From contig NZ_JBLZFY010000001.1 of assembly GCF_050753365.1 (NCBI RefSeq), positions 100,418 to 164,417 of the forward strand: a stretch of 64,000 nucleotides of DNA, written 5' to 3'. A program made the translations under genes and the position numbers. This DNA is from Geminocystis sp050753365. GTDB taxonomy: Bacteria; Cyanobacteriota; Cyanobacteriia; Cyanobacteriales; Cyanobacteriaceae. This document shows, piece by piece, positions 43,178 through 52,460 of this stretch (its first letter is position 1; every line of letters starts with the position of its first letter). Under the pieces are notes generated by a model that worked only from the letters and a program-made list of their open reading frames with translations, did no database searches and had not been told where the DNA came from.

Positions 43178-46100
43178 ATGCAAGGTCAAGATATAATGAT
43201 AAATTCTATTAATAGTGAGTTACAACCATTTCAAGGGCAACCTTGGTTAGTGGAAGAAAGAGACGCTTGTGGTGTGGGTTTTATCGCCTATCAAGATAAC
43301 CGCAAATCTCATAAATTGGTAAAACAAGCCCTCAAAGCCTTACACTGTATGGAACACAGAGGCGGATGTGGTGCTGACAGAGAAACGGGGGACGGTTCTG
43401 GTATTATGACTGGTATCCCCGTAGAAATTTTTAAGACGTGGTTTGCAGAAAATAATATTGAGATGCCTCCTTTTGAGGAGTGGGGTGTGGGTATGGTATT
43501 TTTACCCCAAGATGAAAAGGAAGCGCAAGAAGGGCGCAAGTATGTAGAAGAAATGGTGGCAGTGGAGAGTTTAAAAACCCTCGGATGGCGTACTGTACCT
43601 GTAAATTCTGATGTATTGGGAGAACAAGCAAAAGCTAATCAACCTCGCATCGAACAAATTATCGTTACTTCGGGAGATACTCACTATAAAGGAGATGAAC
43701 TCGATCGAAGATTATATGTAGCACGATCGAGAGTAGGTAAAAAATTGAGCGATGACTTCTATATTTGTTCTTTCTCCTGTCGTACGATCGTCTATAAAGG
43801 ATTAGTACAAGGAGACGTATTAGAAAAATTCTACCTAGATTTACAAAACCCTGCTTATGAGAGCCGTTTTGCGGTGTATCATCGTCGTTTTAGTACTAAC
43901 ACTGTACCAAAATGGCCTTTTGCACAACCCATGCGCGTATTAGGGCATAATGGCGAAATTAATACCCTCATCGGTAACATTAACTGGATGAGTGTCAGGG
44001 AAGCAAATTTAGAATTACCCGGTTGGAGTCAAGAAGAATTTGACGGTGTAACTCCCATTGTCAACATGAATAATAGTGACTCTTACAACCTTGATAGTTC
44101 TTTAGAATTATTAGTGCGTACAGGTCGCAGTCTTCCCGAAGCCTTGATGATTCTCGTGCCTGAAGCCTATAAAAATCAGCCAGAATTAGACAAATATCCC
44201 GAAATTGTGGACTTTTATAACTACTATAGCGGATTAAAAGAACCTTGGGATGGTCCTGCTTTACTCGCTTTTAGTGAAGGTAAAACTGTGGGCGCTTGTC
44301 TCGATCGAAATGGCTTACGTCCAGCGCGCTATGCTATCACAAAAGATGGTTATGTGGTAGTAGGATCAGAAACAGGAGTTGTTGACTTAGACGAATCAGA
44401 AATCATCGAAAAAGGCAAATTAGGTCCCGGTCAGATGATTGTGGTGGATTTAGAACATAATAAAATCCTCAAAAACTGGGAAATCAAACAACAAATTGCC
44501 TCTCAAAAACCCTATGGGCAATGGTTAAAAGATTATCGCTTAGAATTACCGAAACAACCTATTACTCCTTTACCCTTACAAGAAAAACAGGAATTATTGC
44601 AACAGCAAACCGCCTTTGGTTACACCGCCGAAGATGTAGAAATAATTATCGCTGACATGGCAAGGGATGGTAAAGAGGCAACTTTCTGCATGGGTGACGA
44701 TATTCCTTTAGCGGTGTTATCCGATAAACCTCGTTTATTGTATGACTATTTTAAACAGCGTTTTGCTCAAGTTACCAATCCTCCTATTGATCCTTTACGG
44801 GAAAGTTTGGTAATGTCTTTACAGATGCACTTAGGAGAGAGAGGTAATTTACTCCATATCAAACCCGAAAATGCCCATACTTTTTGGTTAGAATCTCCTG
44901 TCTTGTCACGGGGTGAGTTAGCAAAAATCAAAGCAGAAGATTTTGAGACTTATGAATTATCGACATTATATCCTCTCAGTGATGGACCTAACGGCTTAAA
45001 GGTAGCCTTAGACAAATTATGCCAAGATGCCACTAAAGCGGTATTAGAAGGGCATAAAATCCTCATTTTGAGCGATCGAGTTGCCCTCACCCCCATACCT
45101 CACCCCCCCGCCCCTCTCCTAAAAGGAGAGGGTAGCCCCACAGGAGAAGGGAGAATTGATAGTGAAACTACTTATATTCCCCCTCTCCTCGCTATAGGTG
45201 CAGTGCATCAACACCTAATTAAAGAAGGATTGAGACTCAAAACCTCCTTAATTGCTGATACTGCCCAATGTTGGAGTACCCATCACTTCGCTTGTTTGAT
45301 TGGTTTTGGTGCTTCCGCCGTTTGCCCCTACCTAGCTTTGGAATCTGTTTCCCATTGGTGGCACGATAGCAAAACTCAAAAACTGATGGAAACAGAGAAA
45401 ATCGAGAAAATAACCGAGTCTGAAGCCTTAGAACGTTATCGTAAAGCAGTAGAGGCAGGATTACTCAAAATTTTGTCAAAAATGGGGATTTCCCTCTTGG
45501 CTTCCTATCATGGTGCGCAGATTTTTGAGGCAATAGGATTGGGTGTAGATGTCATGGAATTAGCATTCAAAGGCACAACTAGCCGTGTCGGTGGTTTAAA
45601 CCTTGCAGAAGTGGCTAACGAGGTTGTTTCTTTTCATCAAAAAGCCTTCCCTGAATTACAAGGCAAAAAGCTCGAAAATTACGGCTATGTCAACTATAAA
45701 AAGGGTGGAGAATATCACATGAACTCCCCTGAAATGGCAAAAGCCTTACATAAAGCAGTATCAGCTTATGGTACTGAGGAAGGTTATGATCATTATGAAT
45801 GGTATCGTAAATATTTACAAGAGCGTCCTGTCACCGCTTTAAGAGATTTATTGGAGTTTAAGAGCGATCGAAATGCTATCTCGATCGATGATGTAGAGCC
45901 TGTAGAGAGCATTGTTAAACGCTTTTGTACGGGGGGTATGTCTTTAGGTGCATTGAGTAAAGAAGCCCACGAAACCCTCGCTATCGCTATGAATCGCATC
46001 GGCGGTAAGTCCAATTCGGGAGAAGGAGGAGAAGATACTAACCGTTATACTCCCATTGATGATGTGGATGAGGAAGGTAAAAGCCCTCGTTTCCCTATCT

Positions 46101-47860
46101 TAAAAGGTTTGAAAAATGGCGATCGTGCAGCTTCTGCTATCAAACAGATTGCTTCAGGTCGTTTCGGTGTCACTCCTGAGTATTTAATGAGTGGTGAACA
46201 GCTAGAAATCAAGATGGCACAGGGTGCAAAACCGGGAGAAGGGGGGCAATTACCGGGTAAAAAAGTTAGTGATTACATCGCTACCCTAAGACTTTCTAAA
46301 CCGGGAGTAACTTTAATTTCTCCTCCTCCTCACCATGACATCTACTCCATTGAGGATTTAGCCCAATTAATCCACGATTTACACCAGATTAACCCCTCTG
46401 CTAAGGTATCCGTTAAATTAGTAGCAGAAATCGGTATCGGTACGATCGCTGCAGGTGTAGCCAAAGCCAATGCGGATGTAATCCAAATTTCTGGACATGA
46501 TGGTGGTACAGGTGCATCACCTTTAAGCTCTATTAAACACGCAGGTTGCCCTTGGGAATTGGGAGTAACTGAAGTACATCGCACTTTATTAGAAAATCAA
46601 CTGCGCGATCGAGTCTTACTCCGTGCTGACGGTGGCTTAAAAACAGGTTGGGATATTGTCATGGCGGCGTTAATGGGTGCTGAAGAATACGGTTTCGGTA
46701 GCATTGCCATGATTGCAGAAGGTTGTATTATGGCTCGTGTTTGCCATACAAATCAATGCCCTGTGGGGGTTGCGACTCAACAAGAGCGATTACGTCAACG
46801 TTTCTCTGGTGTACCTGCGGATGTGGTTAATTTCTTCTACTTTGTAGCGGAGGAGGTTCGATCGATTCTCGCTAAATTGGGTTATCGTAGTTTAAATGAA
46901 GTGATCGGACGTGCTGACTTATTAACCTATCGTCAGGATGTGAAACTCACCAAAACCAAAGCCTTGATTCTCGACTGTTTAACTAATCTTCCTGACACGA
47001 AAACCAACCGTGACTGGTTAAATCATGGGGTTACTCATACTAACGGTCATGTTTTGGATGATGAAATTTTAGCAGATGCGGACATCATGGGTGCGATCGA
47101 ATCTCATGGTAATGTTACCAAAGAAATTAAGATTATTAACACCGATCGTTCCGTAGGGGCGAGAATTTCGGGAGTTATCGCCAAAAAACACGGTAATTTA
47201 GGCTTTAATGGTCAATTAAACCTCAATTTCAAAGGCTATGCAGGACAAAGTTTCGGTGCTTTCAACATTCAAGGGATGAATATTCACCTCGAAGGGGAAG
47301 CTAACGACTACGTCGGTAAAGGCATGAATGGAGGTGCGATCGTCATTGTACCTCCCACTGAGTCAACTTTTGAGGCTTCGGATAACGTGATTTTAGGCAA
47401 TACTTGCTTATACGGTGCAACGGGTGGTGAATTATACGCCAATGGACGGGCAGGAGAGCGTTTTGGGGTGCGTAACTCTAAAGCTACTGCTGTAATCGAA
47501 GGTGCTGGAGATCACTGTTGCGAATATATGACAGGAGGCTTAATCGTTGTCTTAGGAAGCGTTGGGCGTAACGTGGGTGCAGGTATGACGGGAGGCTTAG
47601 GTTATTTCTTAGATGAGGAGGGCAATTTTGAAGCAAAAGTTAACCCTGAAATCGTCAAAATTCAGCGTATTTGCACTGCTGAGGGTGAGGCACAATTAAA
47701 AGAATTAATCACCAATCATGGGGCAAAAACAGGTAGTAAAAAAGCTCAATTAATCTTAGATAATTGGGCAAATTATGTACCGAAATTCTGGCAAGTTGTA
47801 CCGCCTTCGGAAGCAGAAAACCCTGAAGTTAAAACTCAAAAAGAGTTAACAACGGTGTAA
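43178..47860 (+). CDS. Ferredoxin-dependent glutamate synthase with an in-frame insertion
   Basis: 1560 residues. Fd-GOGAT makes two glutamates from glutamine and 2-oxoglutarate for ammonium assimilation. Residues 1-30 are a propeptide, with Cys31 (ERDACGVGF) the N-terminal nucleophile of the amidotransferase. The 3Fe-4S cluster cysteines are Cys1183, Cys1189 and Cys1194 (CIMARVCHTNQCPVG). FMN-domain signatures are GGMSLGALSKEAHE and SGHDGGTGASP. The C-terminal beta-helix includes GATGGELYANGRAGERF. Residues about 637-667 are an insertion (HPPAPLLKGEGSPTGEGRID). A gltD small subunit is absent, so ferredoxin is the likely electron donor. The usual symbols glsF/gltS/gltB differ by source. Confidence 0.95.
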   Translation: MQGQDIMINSINSELQPFQGQPWLVEERDACGVGFIAYQDNRKSHKLVKQALKALHCMEHRGGCGADRETGDGSGIMTGIPVEIFKTWFAENNIEMPPFEEWGVGMVFLPQDEKEAQEGRKYVEEMVAVESLKTLGWRTVPVNSDVLGEQAKANQPRIEQIIVTSGDTHYKGDELDRRLYVARSRVGKKLSDDFYICSFSCRTIVYKGLVQGDVLEKFYLDLQNPAYESRFAVYHRRFSTNTVPKWPFAQPMRVLGHNGEINTLIGNINWMSVREANLELPGWSQEEFDGVTPIVNMNNSDSYNLDSSLELLVRTGRSLPEALMILVPEAYKNQPELDKYPEIVDFYNYYSGLKEPWDGPALLAFSEGKTVGACLDRNGLRPARYAITKDGYVVVGSETGVVDLDESEIIEKGKLGPGQMIVVDLEHNKILKNWEIKQQIASQKPYGQWLKDYRLELPKQPITPLPLQEKQELLQQQTAFGYTAEDVEIIIADMARDGKEATFCMGDDIPLAVLSDKPRLLYDYFKQRFAQVTNPPIDPLRESLVMSLQMHLGERGNLLHIKPENAHTFWLESPVLSRGELAKIKAEDFETYELSTLYPLSDGPNGLKVALDKLCQDATKAVLEGHKILILSDRVALTPIPHPPAPLLKGEGSPTGEGRIDSETTYIPPLLAIGAVHQHLIKEGLRLKTSLIADTAQCWSTHHFACLIGFGASAVCPYLALESVSHWWHDSKTQKLMETEKIEKITESEALERYRKAVEAGLLKILSKMGISLLASYHGAQIFEAIGLGVDVMELAFKGTTSRVGGLNLAEVANEVVSFHQKAFPELQGKKLENYGYVNYKKGGEYHMNSPEMAKALHKAVSAYGTEEGYDHYEWYRKYLQERPVTALRDLLEFKSDRNAISIDDVEPVESIVKRFCTGGMSLGALSKEAHETLAIAMNRIGGKSNSGEGGEDTNRYTPIDDVDEEGKSPRFPILKGLKNGDRAASAIKQIASGRFGVTPEYLMSGEQLEIKMAQGAKPGEGGQLPGKKVSDYIATLRLSKPGVTLISPPPHHDIYSIEDLAQLIHDLHQINPSAKVSVKLVAEIGIGTIAAGVAKANADVIQISGHDGGTGASPLSSIKHAGCPWELGVTEVHRTLLENQLRDRVLLRADGGLKTGWDIVMAALMGAEEYGFGSIAMIAEGCIMARVCHTNQCPVGVATQQERLRQRFSGVPADVVNFFYFVAEEVRSILAKLGYRSLNEVIGRADLLTYRQDVKLTKTKALILDCLTNLPDTKTNRDWLNHGVTHTNGHVLDDEILADADIMGAIESHGNVTKEIKIINTDRSVGARISGVIAKKHGNLGFNGQLNLNFKGYAGQSFGAFNIQGMNIHLEGEANDYVGKGMNGGAIVIVPPTESTFEASDNVILGNTCLYGATGGELYANGRAGERFGVRNSKATAVIEGAGDHCCEYMTGGLIVVLGSVGRNVGAGMTGGLGYFLDEEGNFEAKVNPEIVKIQRICTAEGEAQLKELITNHGAKTGSKKAQLILDNWANYVPKFWQVVPPSEAENPEVKTQKELTTV
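45091..45180. repeat. In-frame palindromic insertion in the glutamate synthase gene
   Basis: CCCTCTCCTAAAAGGAGAGG (then G) is a perfect 9-bp stem with a short loop. It is read as PPAPLLKGEG within a 30-residue insert between DRVAL and the conserved LAIGAVHQHLI. A similar insert type occurs in the chelatase and urease genes. Confidence 0.85.
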
Positions 47861-47931
47861 TTCGATCTTCCTTAAGGATTATGGTGAAGAAGGGTTAATA
47901 GAGTTAATTGAAGAAGAAGGGTTAAATTGAT

Positions 47932-48030
47932 TAATTGATGGGGGTTGGGTTGAACATTGTTCAACCCCTACAAAGCACATAACCGTAGGGGCAGAATAAT
48001 ATTCTGCCTACCCTCACCCAAATTTATCGC
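47932..48030. repeat. BIME-like double hairpin
   Basis: Hairpin 1 is GGGTTGAACATTGTTCAACCC; hairpin 2 is GGGGCAGAATAATATTCTGC with CTACCC after. The flank ATTAATTGATGGGG is on the left and CACCCAAATTTATCGCTCAT on the right. It lies between the glutamate synthase and EcsC-GUN4 genes. The full pattern recurs at 53885 and in reverse at 21724. Confidence 0.85.
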
Positions 48031-48113
48031 TCATCATCACCATAAAACTTGTATTAAGTTTGATGCAATAAACTGTTATGATAATCATTAAATAAATTAA
48101 ATTAGTAAATTTT

Positions 48114-49541
48114 ATGAAGACGGAAAAATTAGATCGAGATATACTTGGTAAAACAACTCAAGCATTGATAGATGATCAAGTTATGGAAGGTAGAATATTA
48201 GCAATTGCTAGATCTATCGATAATGAAAAAATTTGCTTTCAACAAAAAAAAGGGCAAAATGGAATTTGGATTCCTGCATCTAACTTAATCGCAGAAACAA
48301 TAGAACCTGGACAGGAAATAGAACCCAGTTTAGAAGAAATAGGTAATATTAAAGAGAATTACTTAAAAGAAATTAAAAAAGAAGTTAATAAATCACCCAT
48401 ACTTCTTGATTTAAAAGCAAAATCAAATGAAAAAGCATGGAGTCAATTAATCGATATTGTTGCCGACTCCGCCTGTAATGTTCAATTTTTATCATCACAA
48501 AAATCAGTAAATAGATTAATTACCCGTTCTATTAAAAGTAAATTAAGTCGAGATGAAATCGCTCACCGATTAATTTTTCATAAGTCATTACAAGCTGCAG
48601 GTTTTGAGTTTTTCTCTGATATTATTGAAGCATTTAATCGGATTTTTCAAAATATAGTAAATATACCTTTACCTTCTCTTGCTAAATTATCCGCAGAGAT
48701 GATTTACCAAATAGCTATTATTTATGGATCTGATCCTGAGTCTCCAGAGGCAAAATTAGAAGCATTAAATATTTTTGCCCTTACATCAATGGGAGAACAA
48801 GCTCTGAACATAGGTTTAGACTGGCTTAAATTTGATCCAGCACTTAATAAAGCAGTGAAAGTTACGGGTAAAGCAGCCATGATTTATGGAATCGGTTATG
48901 CCGCTTGTTTATTTTATAAATATAAATCTGAAACTGGCAAAAATTTACTAAATGAGACAAAATGGCTAAAAGAGGATTTCTTACCACAGACTCAAGAATA
49001 TCTTGAGATTGCAACTTCTGAAGAAAATATGAAGGACAGTTTAATTCAGGAGTTTCAAGCATATTATAAACCGATTGATTATCAGAAAATAGAAGATTAT
49101 TTATCGGAACAAAATTGGAAATTAGCAGATCAAGAAACTGGGAAAATTATTTTAGATATATTAACTCAAAATATGACTGAAAATTTACAAAGTATTCCTG
49201 ATAAAGATTGGCACAAAATAAATACAATTTGGACAAACGCCAGTAAAGGAAAATTTGGATTTACAGTTCAAAAGCAAATATACAAAACAAAAACTGGGTT
49301 TCTAAAGATGAATCCTATTGGTAATTTTGGGCAAGAAGTTGGATGGAGAGGTGAAGCAGGAATTTTTGGAGGTGTTTTTGGTTGGAAAGAATATGATGAC
49401 TTAGTTTTTGATCTAAAATTAGCTCCAAAAGGACACTTACCAGCATTTTGGTTCGACATATATAATGATCATCATGGATATATTGTGAGACAATATTTGT
49501 TACCTATTTTTGGAAAAAATATTGATAAAACAGATAAATAA
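48114..49541 (+). CDS. EcsC-like / GUN4 fusion protein
   Basis: 475 residues. Residues 322-446 are a GUN4 domain: a helical start (KIEDYLSEQNWKLADQETGK), DWHKINTIWTNASKGKFGFT, VQKQIYKTKTG, then GWRGEAGIFGG, YDDLVFDLKLAPKGHLPAFW. GUN4 binds porphyrins and stimulates Mg-chelatase H. Residues about 115-275 are helical and partly hydrophobic, with IAIIYGSDPESPEAKLEALN resembling the EcsC core (IAxxYG-D-P-LxAL). Residues 1-100 are unrecognised. The EcsC assignment is weaker than GUN4. It is flanked by BIME repeats and followed by a RAYT transposase gene. Confidence 0.75.
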   Translation: MKTEKLDRDILGKTTQALIDDQVMEGRILAIARSIDNEKICFQQKKGQNGIWIPASNLIAETIEPGQEIEPSLEEIGNIKENYLKEIKKEVNKSPILLDLKAKSNEKAWSQLIDIVADSACNVQFLSSQKSVNRLITRSIKSKLSRDEIAHRLIFHKSLQAAGFEFFSDIIEAFNRIFQNIVNIPLPSLAKLSAEMIYQIAIIYGSDPESPEAKLEALNIFALTSMGEQALNIGLDWLKFDPALNKAVKVTGKAAMIYGIGYAACLFYKYKSETGKNLLNETKWLKEDFLPQTQEYLEIATSEENMKDSLIQEFQAYYKPIDYQKIEDYLSEQNWKLADQETGKIILDILTQNMTENLQSIPDKDWHKINTIWTNASKGKFGFTVQKQIYKTKTGFLKMNPIGNFGQEVGWRGEAGIFGGVFGWKEYDDLVFDLKLAPKGHLPAFWFDIYNDHHGYIVRQYLLPIFGKNIDKTDK

Positions 49542-49557
49542 AGATGTATCACATGGA

Positions 49558-49645
49558 TTAGTTGATGGGGGTGGGTTGAACATTGTTCTGCCCACCTCAC
49601 CCAAATTTATCGCTCACCTCCACCAAGATTTATCGCTTATTACCA
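49558..49645. repeat. BIME-like repeat with internal deletion
   Basis: The left flank and half of hairpin 1 (GGGTTGAACATTGTTC) run straight into the right half of hairpin 2 (TGCCCACCTCACC), so the middle is missing. The right tail ATTTATCGCTCACCTCCACC is partly doubled. Confidence 0.8.
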
Positions 49646-49660
49646 CCGAAATTATTGTTA

Positions 49661-50233
49661 TTAAAAAGGTAAATCTATAATGATATTTTTTGATGATGAA
49701 TATTCCGAATCTTTCTCCCAATTACGAGGATTATTAACGATATATTCTCTAACATTATTTAGCATTTCTTCATCTTTAATTATCTTTTCATGATAGTTTC
49801 TTTGCCATATTAAAGATGTGCCTTTTTGTTGACATATTTGATTAATTTTTCTCGTCACTGCCCCTTTAAACGATCGAACTATACTAGGAATTGAACCTTT
49901 AACCACTTTCTGAAATTTATTATATTGTTCTTCTTTATTTACCGATTCTTTAATCCATAAAATACCGTGCAAATGATTGGGCATAATCACAAATACATCC
50001 AACTCCACAGAAGGAAAATGTAAGGGAATTTCTAACCAACATTGAAGTGCGATCGAACCTAAATGATTTAATAACATTTGATCATGTTTAATTTCACCCC
50101 ATAAACATTGTCGATATTCGGTGCAAATTGTTACGAAATAAGCTCCTTGTTGACTATAATCATAATGTTTTAAACGGATCGATCGACGATTTAAAAAATT
50201 AATATTATATTTCATGTTTTTTCCATGAATCAT
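49661..50233 (-). CDS. REP-associated tyrosine transposase (RAYT, IS200-like Y1 family)
   Basis: 190 residues; a second in-frame ATG at 50215 is an alternative start. The opening NRRSIRLKHYDYSQQGAYFV and TICTEYRQCLWGEI are typical of the family. The metal-binding HxH is in VFVIMPNHLHGILW near 103-112, and the nucleophile Tyr is probably in YHEKIIKDEEMLNNVREYIV near 157-170. RAYTs are single-gene and are thought to mobilise REP palindromes; BIME-like palindromes lie on both sides here. Full-length, so possibly active. Confidence 0.88.
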   Translation of the reverse strand: MIHGKNMKYNINFLNRRSIRLKHYDYSQQGAYFVTICTEYRQCLWGEIKHDQMLLNHLGSIALQCWLEIPLHFPSVELDVFVIMPNHLHGILWIKESVNKEEQYNKFQKVVKGSIPSIVRSFKGAVTRKINQICQQKGTSLIWQRNYHEKIIKDEEMLNNVREYIVNNPRNWEKDSEYSSSKNIIIDLPF

Positions 50234-50269
50234 AATTTATTATATTAATAAACAAATAATGGGTCATTA

Positions 50270-50605
50270 ATGAAATTATCAAATCCGCAAAAAGCTATAA
50301 TAGGAGATAAATTAGAGCGTTATTCTCTAAATTTACAACATAGTTTAGGGAAACATAAAGCCTTAATTTTTCAAAAACGTTTAGGAATAACTTTAGCAAA
50401 CAAAAAAATTTTAGAAAATGCTTTAATGGAAGCGATAAAAAATGAAGAAGCAATTTTGTATAAAGAAGATGCTTTTGGGATTCATTATGATCTTAAATTT
50501 TATTTAAAAACAGATGATGGTGAATCATGGATTTTAAGTTCATGGATTGTTCGTCATGGAGAAAATTTCCCCCGTTTAACTAATGTTTATCCTGTTAATA
50601 AATAA
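50270..50605 (+). CDS. DUF6883-like protein
   Basis: 111 residues. The start MKLSNPQKAIIGDKLERYSL and the C-terminal strand block YDLKFYLKTDDGESWILSSW, WIVRHGENFPRLTNVYP are typical of the DUF6883 small proteins. It is followed 20 bp later by a DUF4926 gene, the usual neighbour. The pair looks like a TA or toxin-immunity module, but no biochemical role is known to me. Confidence 0.7.
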   Translation: MKLSNPQKAIIGDKLERYSLNLQHSLGKHKALIFQKRLGITLANKKILENALMEAIKNEEAILYKEDAFGIHYDLKFYLKTDDGESWILSSWIVRHGENFPRLTNVYPVNK

Positions 50606-50625
50606 TCAATAAATGAGGTAAAAAA

Positions 50626-50871
50626 ATGAATAAAATTAAAGAATATGATTTAGTCGTTTTAACTCAAGATACTGAAGTAATTCATAAAGAAACTTTAAAG
50701 AAAATTTTATTACGTCGGGGGCAAGTTGGAACAGTTTTAATGGATTTTAATCAGGAGGCTTTTTTAATTGATTTCGTCGATCGAGATGGTATTACTTACG
50801 CCATGGAAACTGTAACTAAAGAAAATTTAATTCCTTTAATTTATGAACCGATCGAACTATTAGCATCTTAA
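50626..50871 (+). CDS. DUF4926-like protein
   Basis: 81 residues. The compact beta-rich pattern YDLVVLTQD, LRRGQVGTVL and AFLIDFVDRDGITYAMETVT matches DUF4926. It is preceded by a good Shine-Dalgarno-like GAGGT 8 bp before the ATG. It is probably the partner of the upstream DUF6883 gene. Confidence 0.75.
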   Translation: MNKIKEYDLVVLTQDTEVIHKETLKKILLRRGQVGTVLMDFNQEAFLIDFVDRDGITYAMETVTKENLIPLIYEPIELLAS

Positions 50872-50907
50872 TATTAAATAATATATGTTTAAATAAAAAT
50901 TTAATTC

Positions 50908-51050
50908 CAGATTATTTAATAACATTTGATCATGTTTAATTTCACCCCATAAACATTGTCGATATTCGGTGCAAATGGTGACGAAATAAGCCCCTTGTTG
51001 ACTATAATCATAATGCTTTAAACGGATCGATCGACGCTTGAAGAATATCA
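50908..51050 (-). pseudogene. RAYT N-terminal fragment 1
   Basis: About 130 bp matching the 5' part of the RAYT gene (residues from FFKRRSIRLKHYDYS through GEIKHDQMLLNN), ending at CAGATTATTTAATAAC. It carries the variant AAATGGTGACGAAATAAG shared with fragment 2 but not with the complete gene, so both come from another RAYT. An 82-residue open frame here is a chance fusion. Confidence 0.82.
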
Positions 51051-51084
51051 TAATATCTCTTATATTGATAATAAATGATAAGGT

Positions 51085-51145
51085 GATCATGGGTTGAACA
51101 TTGTTCAACCCCTACAATTTATATATTGTAGGCACAGAATGTCAT
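51085..51145. repeat. REP-like hairpin with partial second hairpin
   Basis: GGGTTGAACATTGTTCAACCC followed by CTACAATTTATATATTGTAG and GCACAGAATGTCATTATG, i.e. the second hairpin is degenerate. Same family as 21724-21810. Confidence 0.75.
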
Positions 51146-51281
51146 TATGAAATAACTAGATGTAATTAAAGCATGGATTAATAAGGCAAAAGAGTGCGAT
51201 CGCACCATTCCTAAATCAAGTAATAAAAAATATTATAGTTTAATATAGTATATAAGTTTTTGTTTAAAGTTAATTAAAACA

Positions 51282-52460
51282 ATGTTAATAAAACTAGATA
51301 TTAAAAATTTTCGTTGTTTTTCTGAGACGAAAGTACAAGGTTTTCAAAGATTAAACTTAATTGGTGGAAAAAATAATTCTGGAAAAACCGCATTATTAGA
51401 AGCGTTATATTGTTGCATATTACCAATTCCTCAAAGTTTTCTTTTTTTAAAACACTTAAGAAACGAATCTTATATTGATTCTCCTAGTGAGAAATATTGG
51501 GATAATTTATTTTTTAATAGAAATAATAATCAATTAATTGAGATTACTTCTGATTATTTAAAGTTTATTGATCATCATGATTCTTTACAGATAAATAATA
51601 CCCTAATGGTAAAAAATTTATCTAATTTAGAGTTTGATTTTAACAATACAAATACTGAATTTTTTAACGATAGTTTTAGAAGAAAATTAACTGGTAATTC
51701 AACTTTAACTATTAAATCAAAGTCAGGTAATGATAACTGGCACACAGAAAAAGAATATACCATTATAAAACGTTATTCTTCCGATTTAGAAATAAGACCT
51801 AATCAACCAGCACTTTGGGGTATTTCATATAAAAGTGGAACAAAATATCAACAAAAATATAGCCAATATATTGATCAATTTTTGACACAAATACCTATTT
51901 TTTTCCCATCGTCATTCCCCAAAATTTCCAGTAGAGAATTAGCTCAATATTTTGATTTAGCAATACTTAACGAAAAATCAGAAGAAATACTAAATATTTT
52001 GCAAAAATTAGATTCTTCTATTATAGAGATTAGAAGTTTAAACATAGGGGAAGCTGATATTTATTTACGCAGGGAAGGTGAAACTTTTTTACCAATTTCT
52101 CTATTTGGTGATTGCTTTAATCGAGTTTTAGATATTATTTTAAGGTTAATTAATACTAAAAATGGTGTGTGTTTAATTGATGAAATAGAAAATGGTATTC
52201 ATTATCAAAATCAACGAGAATTTTGGCGTAGTTTATTTAAGTTAGCAGTGGAATTAGATATTCAAATTTTTGCCACAACTCACAGTTTAGAAATGATCAA
52301 AGCCTTTGCTGATGTAGGGTTAGAATATCCTAATGAAGGGGCTTATTTTGAATTAGCCAGACATGAAAAAACGAATCAAATTGTGAGTATAAAAAGAGAT
52401 TTAGATGTTTTGCAATATTCTTTAAAGCATGAGGGAGGAGTAGGATTAAGAGGTGAGTAA
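51282..52460 (+). CDS. AAA15/21-type (SMC/ABC-like) ATPase, candidate defence gene
   Basis: 392 residues. The start MLIKLDIKNFRCFSETKVQG and Walker A GGKNNSGKT (28-36) are typical of the OLD/AriA-type ABC ATPases. Walker B VCLIDEIENGIHY has Asp300/Glu301, and the His switch lies in IFATTHSLEMI near 326-336. The middle (110-260) is variable. It overlaps the downstream DUF3226 gene by 8 bp. An ATPase like this with a Toprim-like partner is the layout of PARIS (AriA/AriB) and OLD-like anti-phage systems. The match to PARIS itself is by layout only. Confidence 0.85.
   Translation: MLIKLDIKNFRCFSETKVQGFQRLNLIGGKNNSGKTALLEALYCCILPIPQSFLFLKHLRNESYIDSPSEKYWDNLFFNRNNNQLIEITSDYLKFIDHHDSLQINNTLMVKNLSNLEFDFNNTNTEFFNDSFRRKLTGNSTLTIKSKSGNDNWHTEKEYTIIKRYSSDLEIRPNQPALWGISYKSGTKYQQKYSQYIDQFLTQIPIFFPSSFPKISSRELAQYFDLAILNEKSEEILNILQKLDSSIIEIRSLNIGEADIYLRREGETFLPISLFGDCFNRVLDIILRLINTKNGVCLIDEIENGIHYQNQREFWRSLFKLAVELDIQIFATTHSLEMIKAFADVGLEYPNEGAYFELARHEKTNQIVSIKRDLDVLQYSLKHEGGVGLRGE

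Noticed and set aside
50860..51108. 82-residue open frame containing RAYT-like sequence
   Set aside because: Only the middle matches RAYT; both ends are chance extensions, so it is listed as a RAYT fragment, not a gene.
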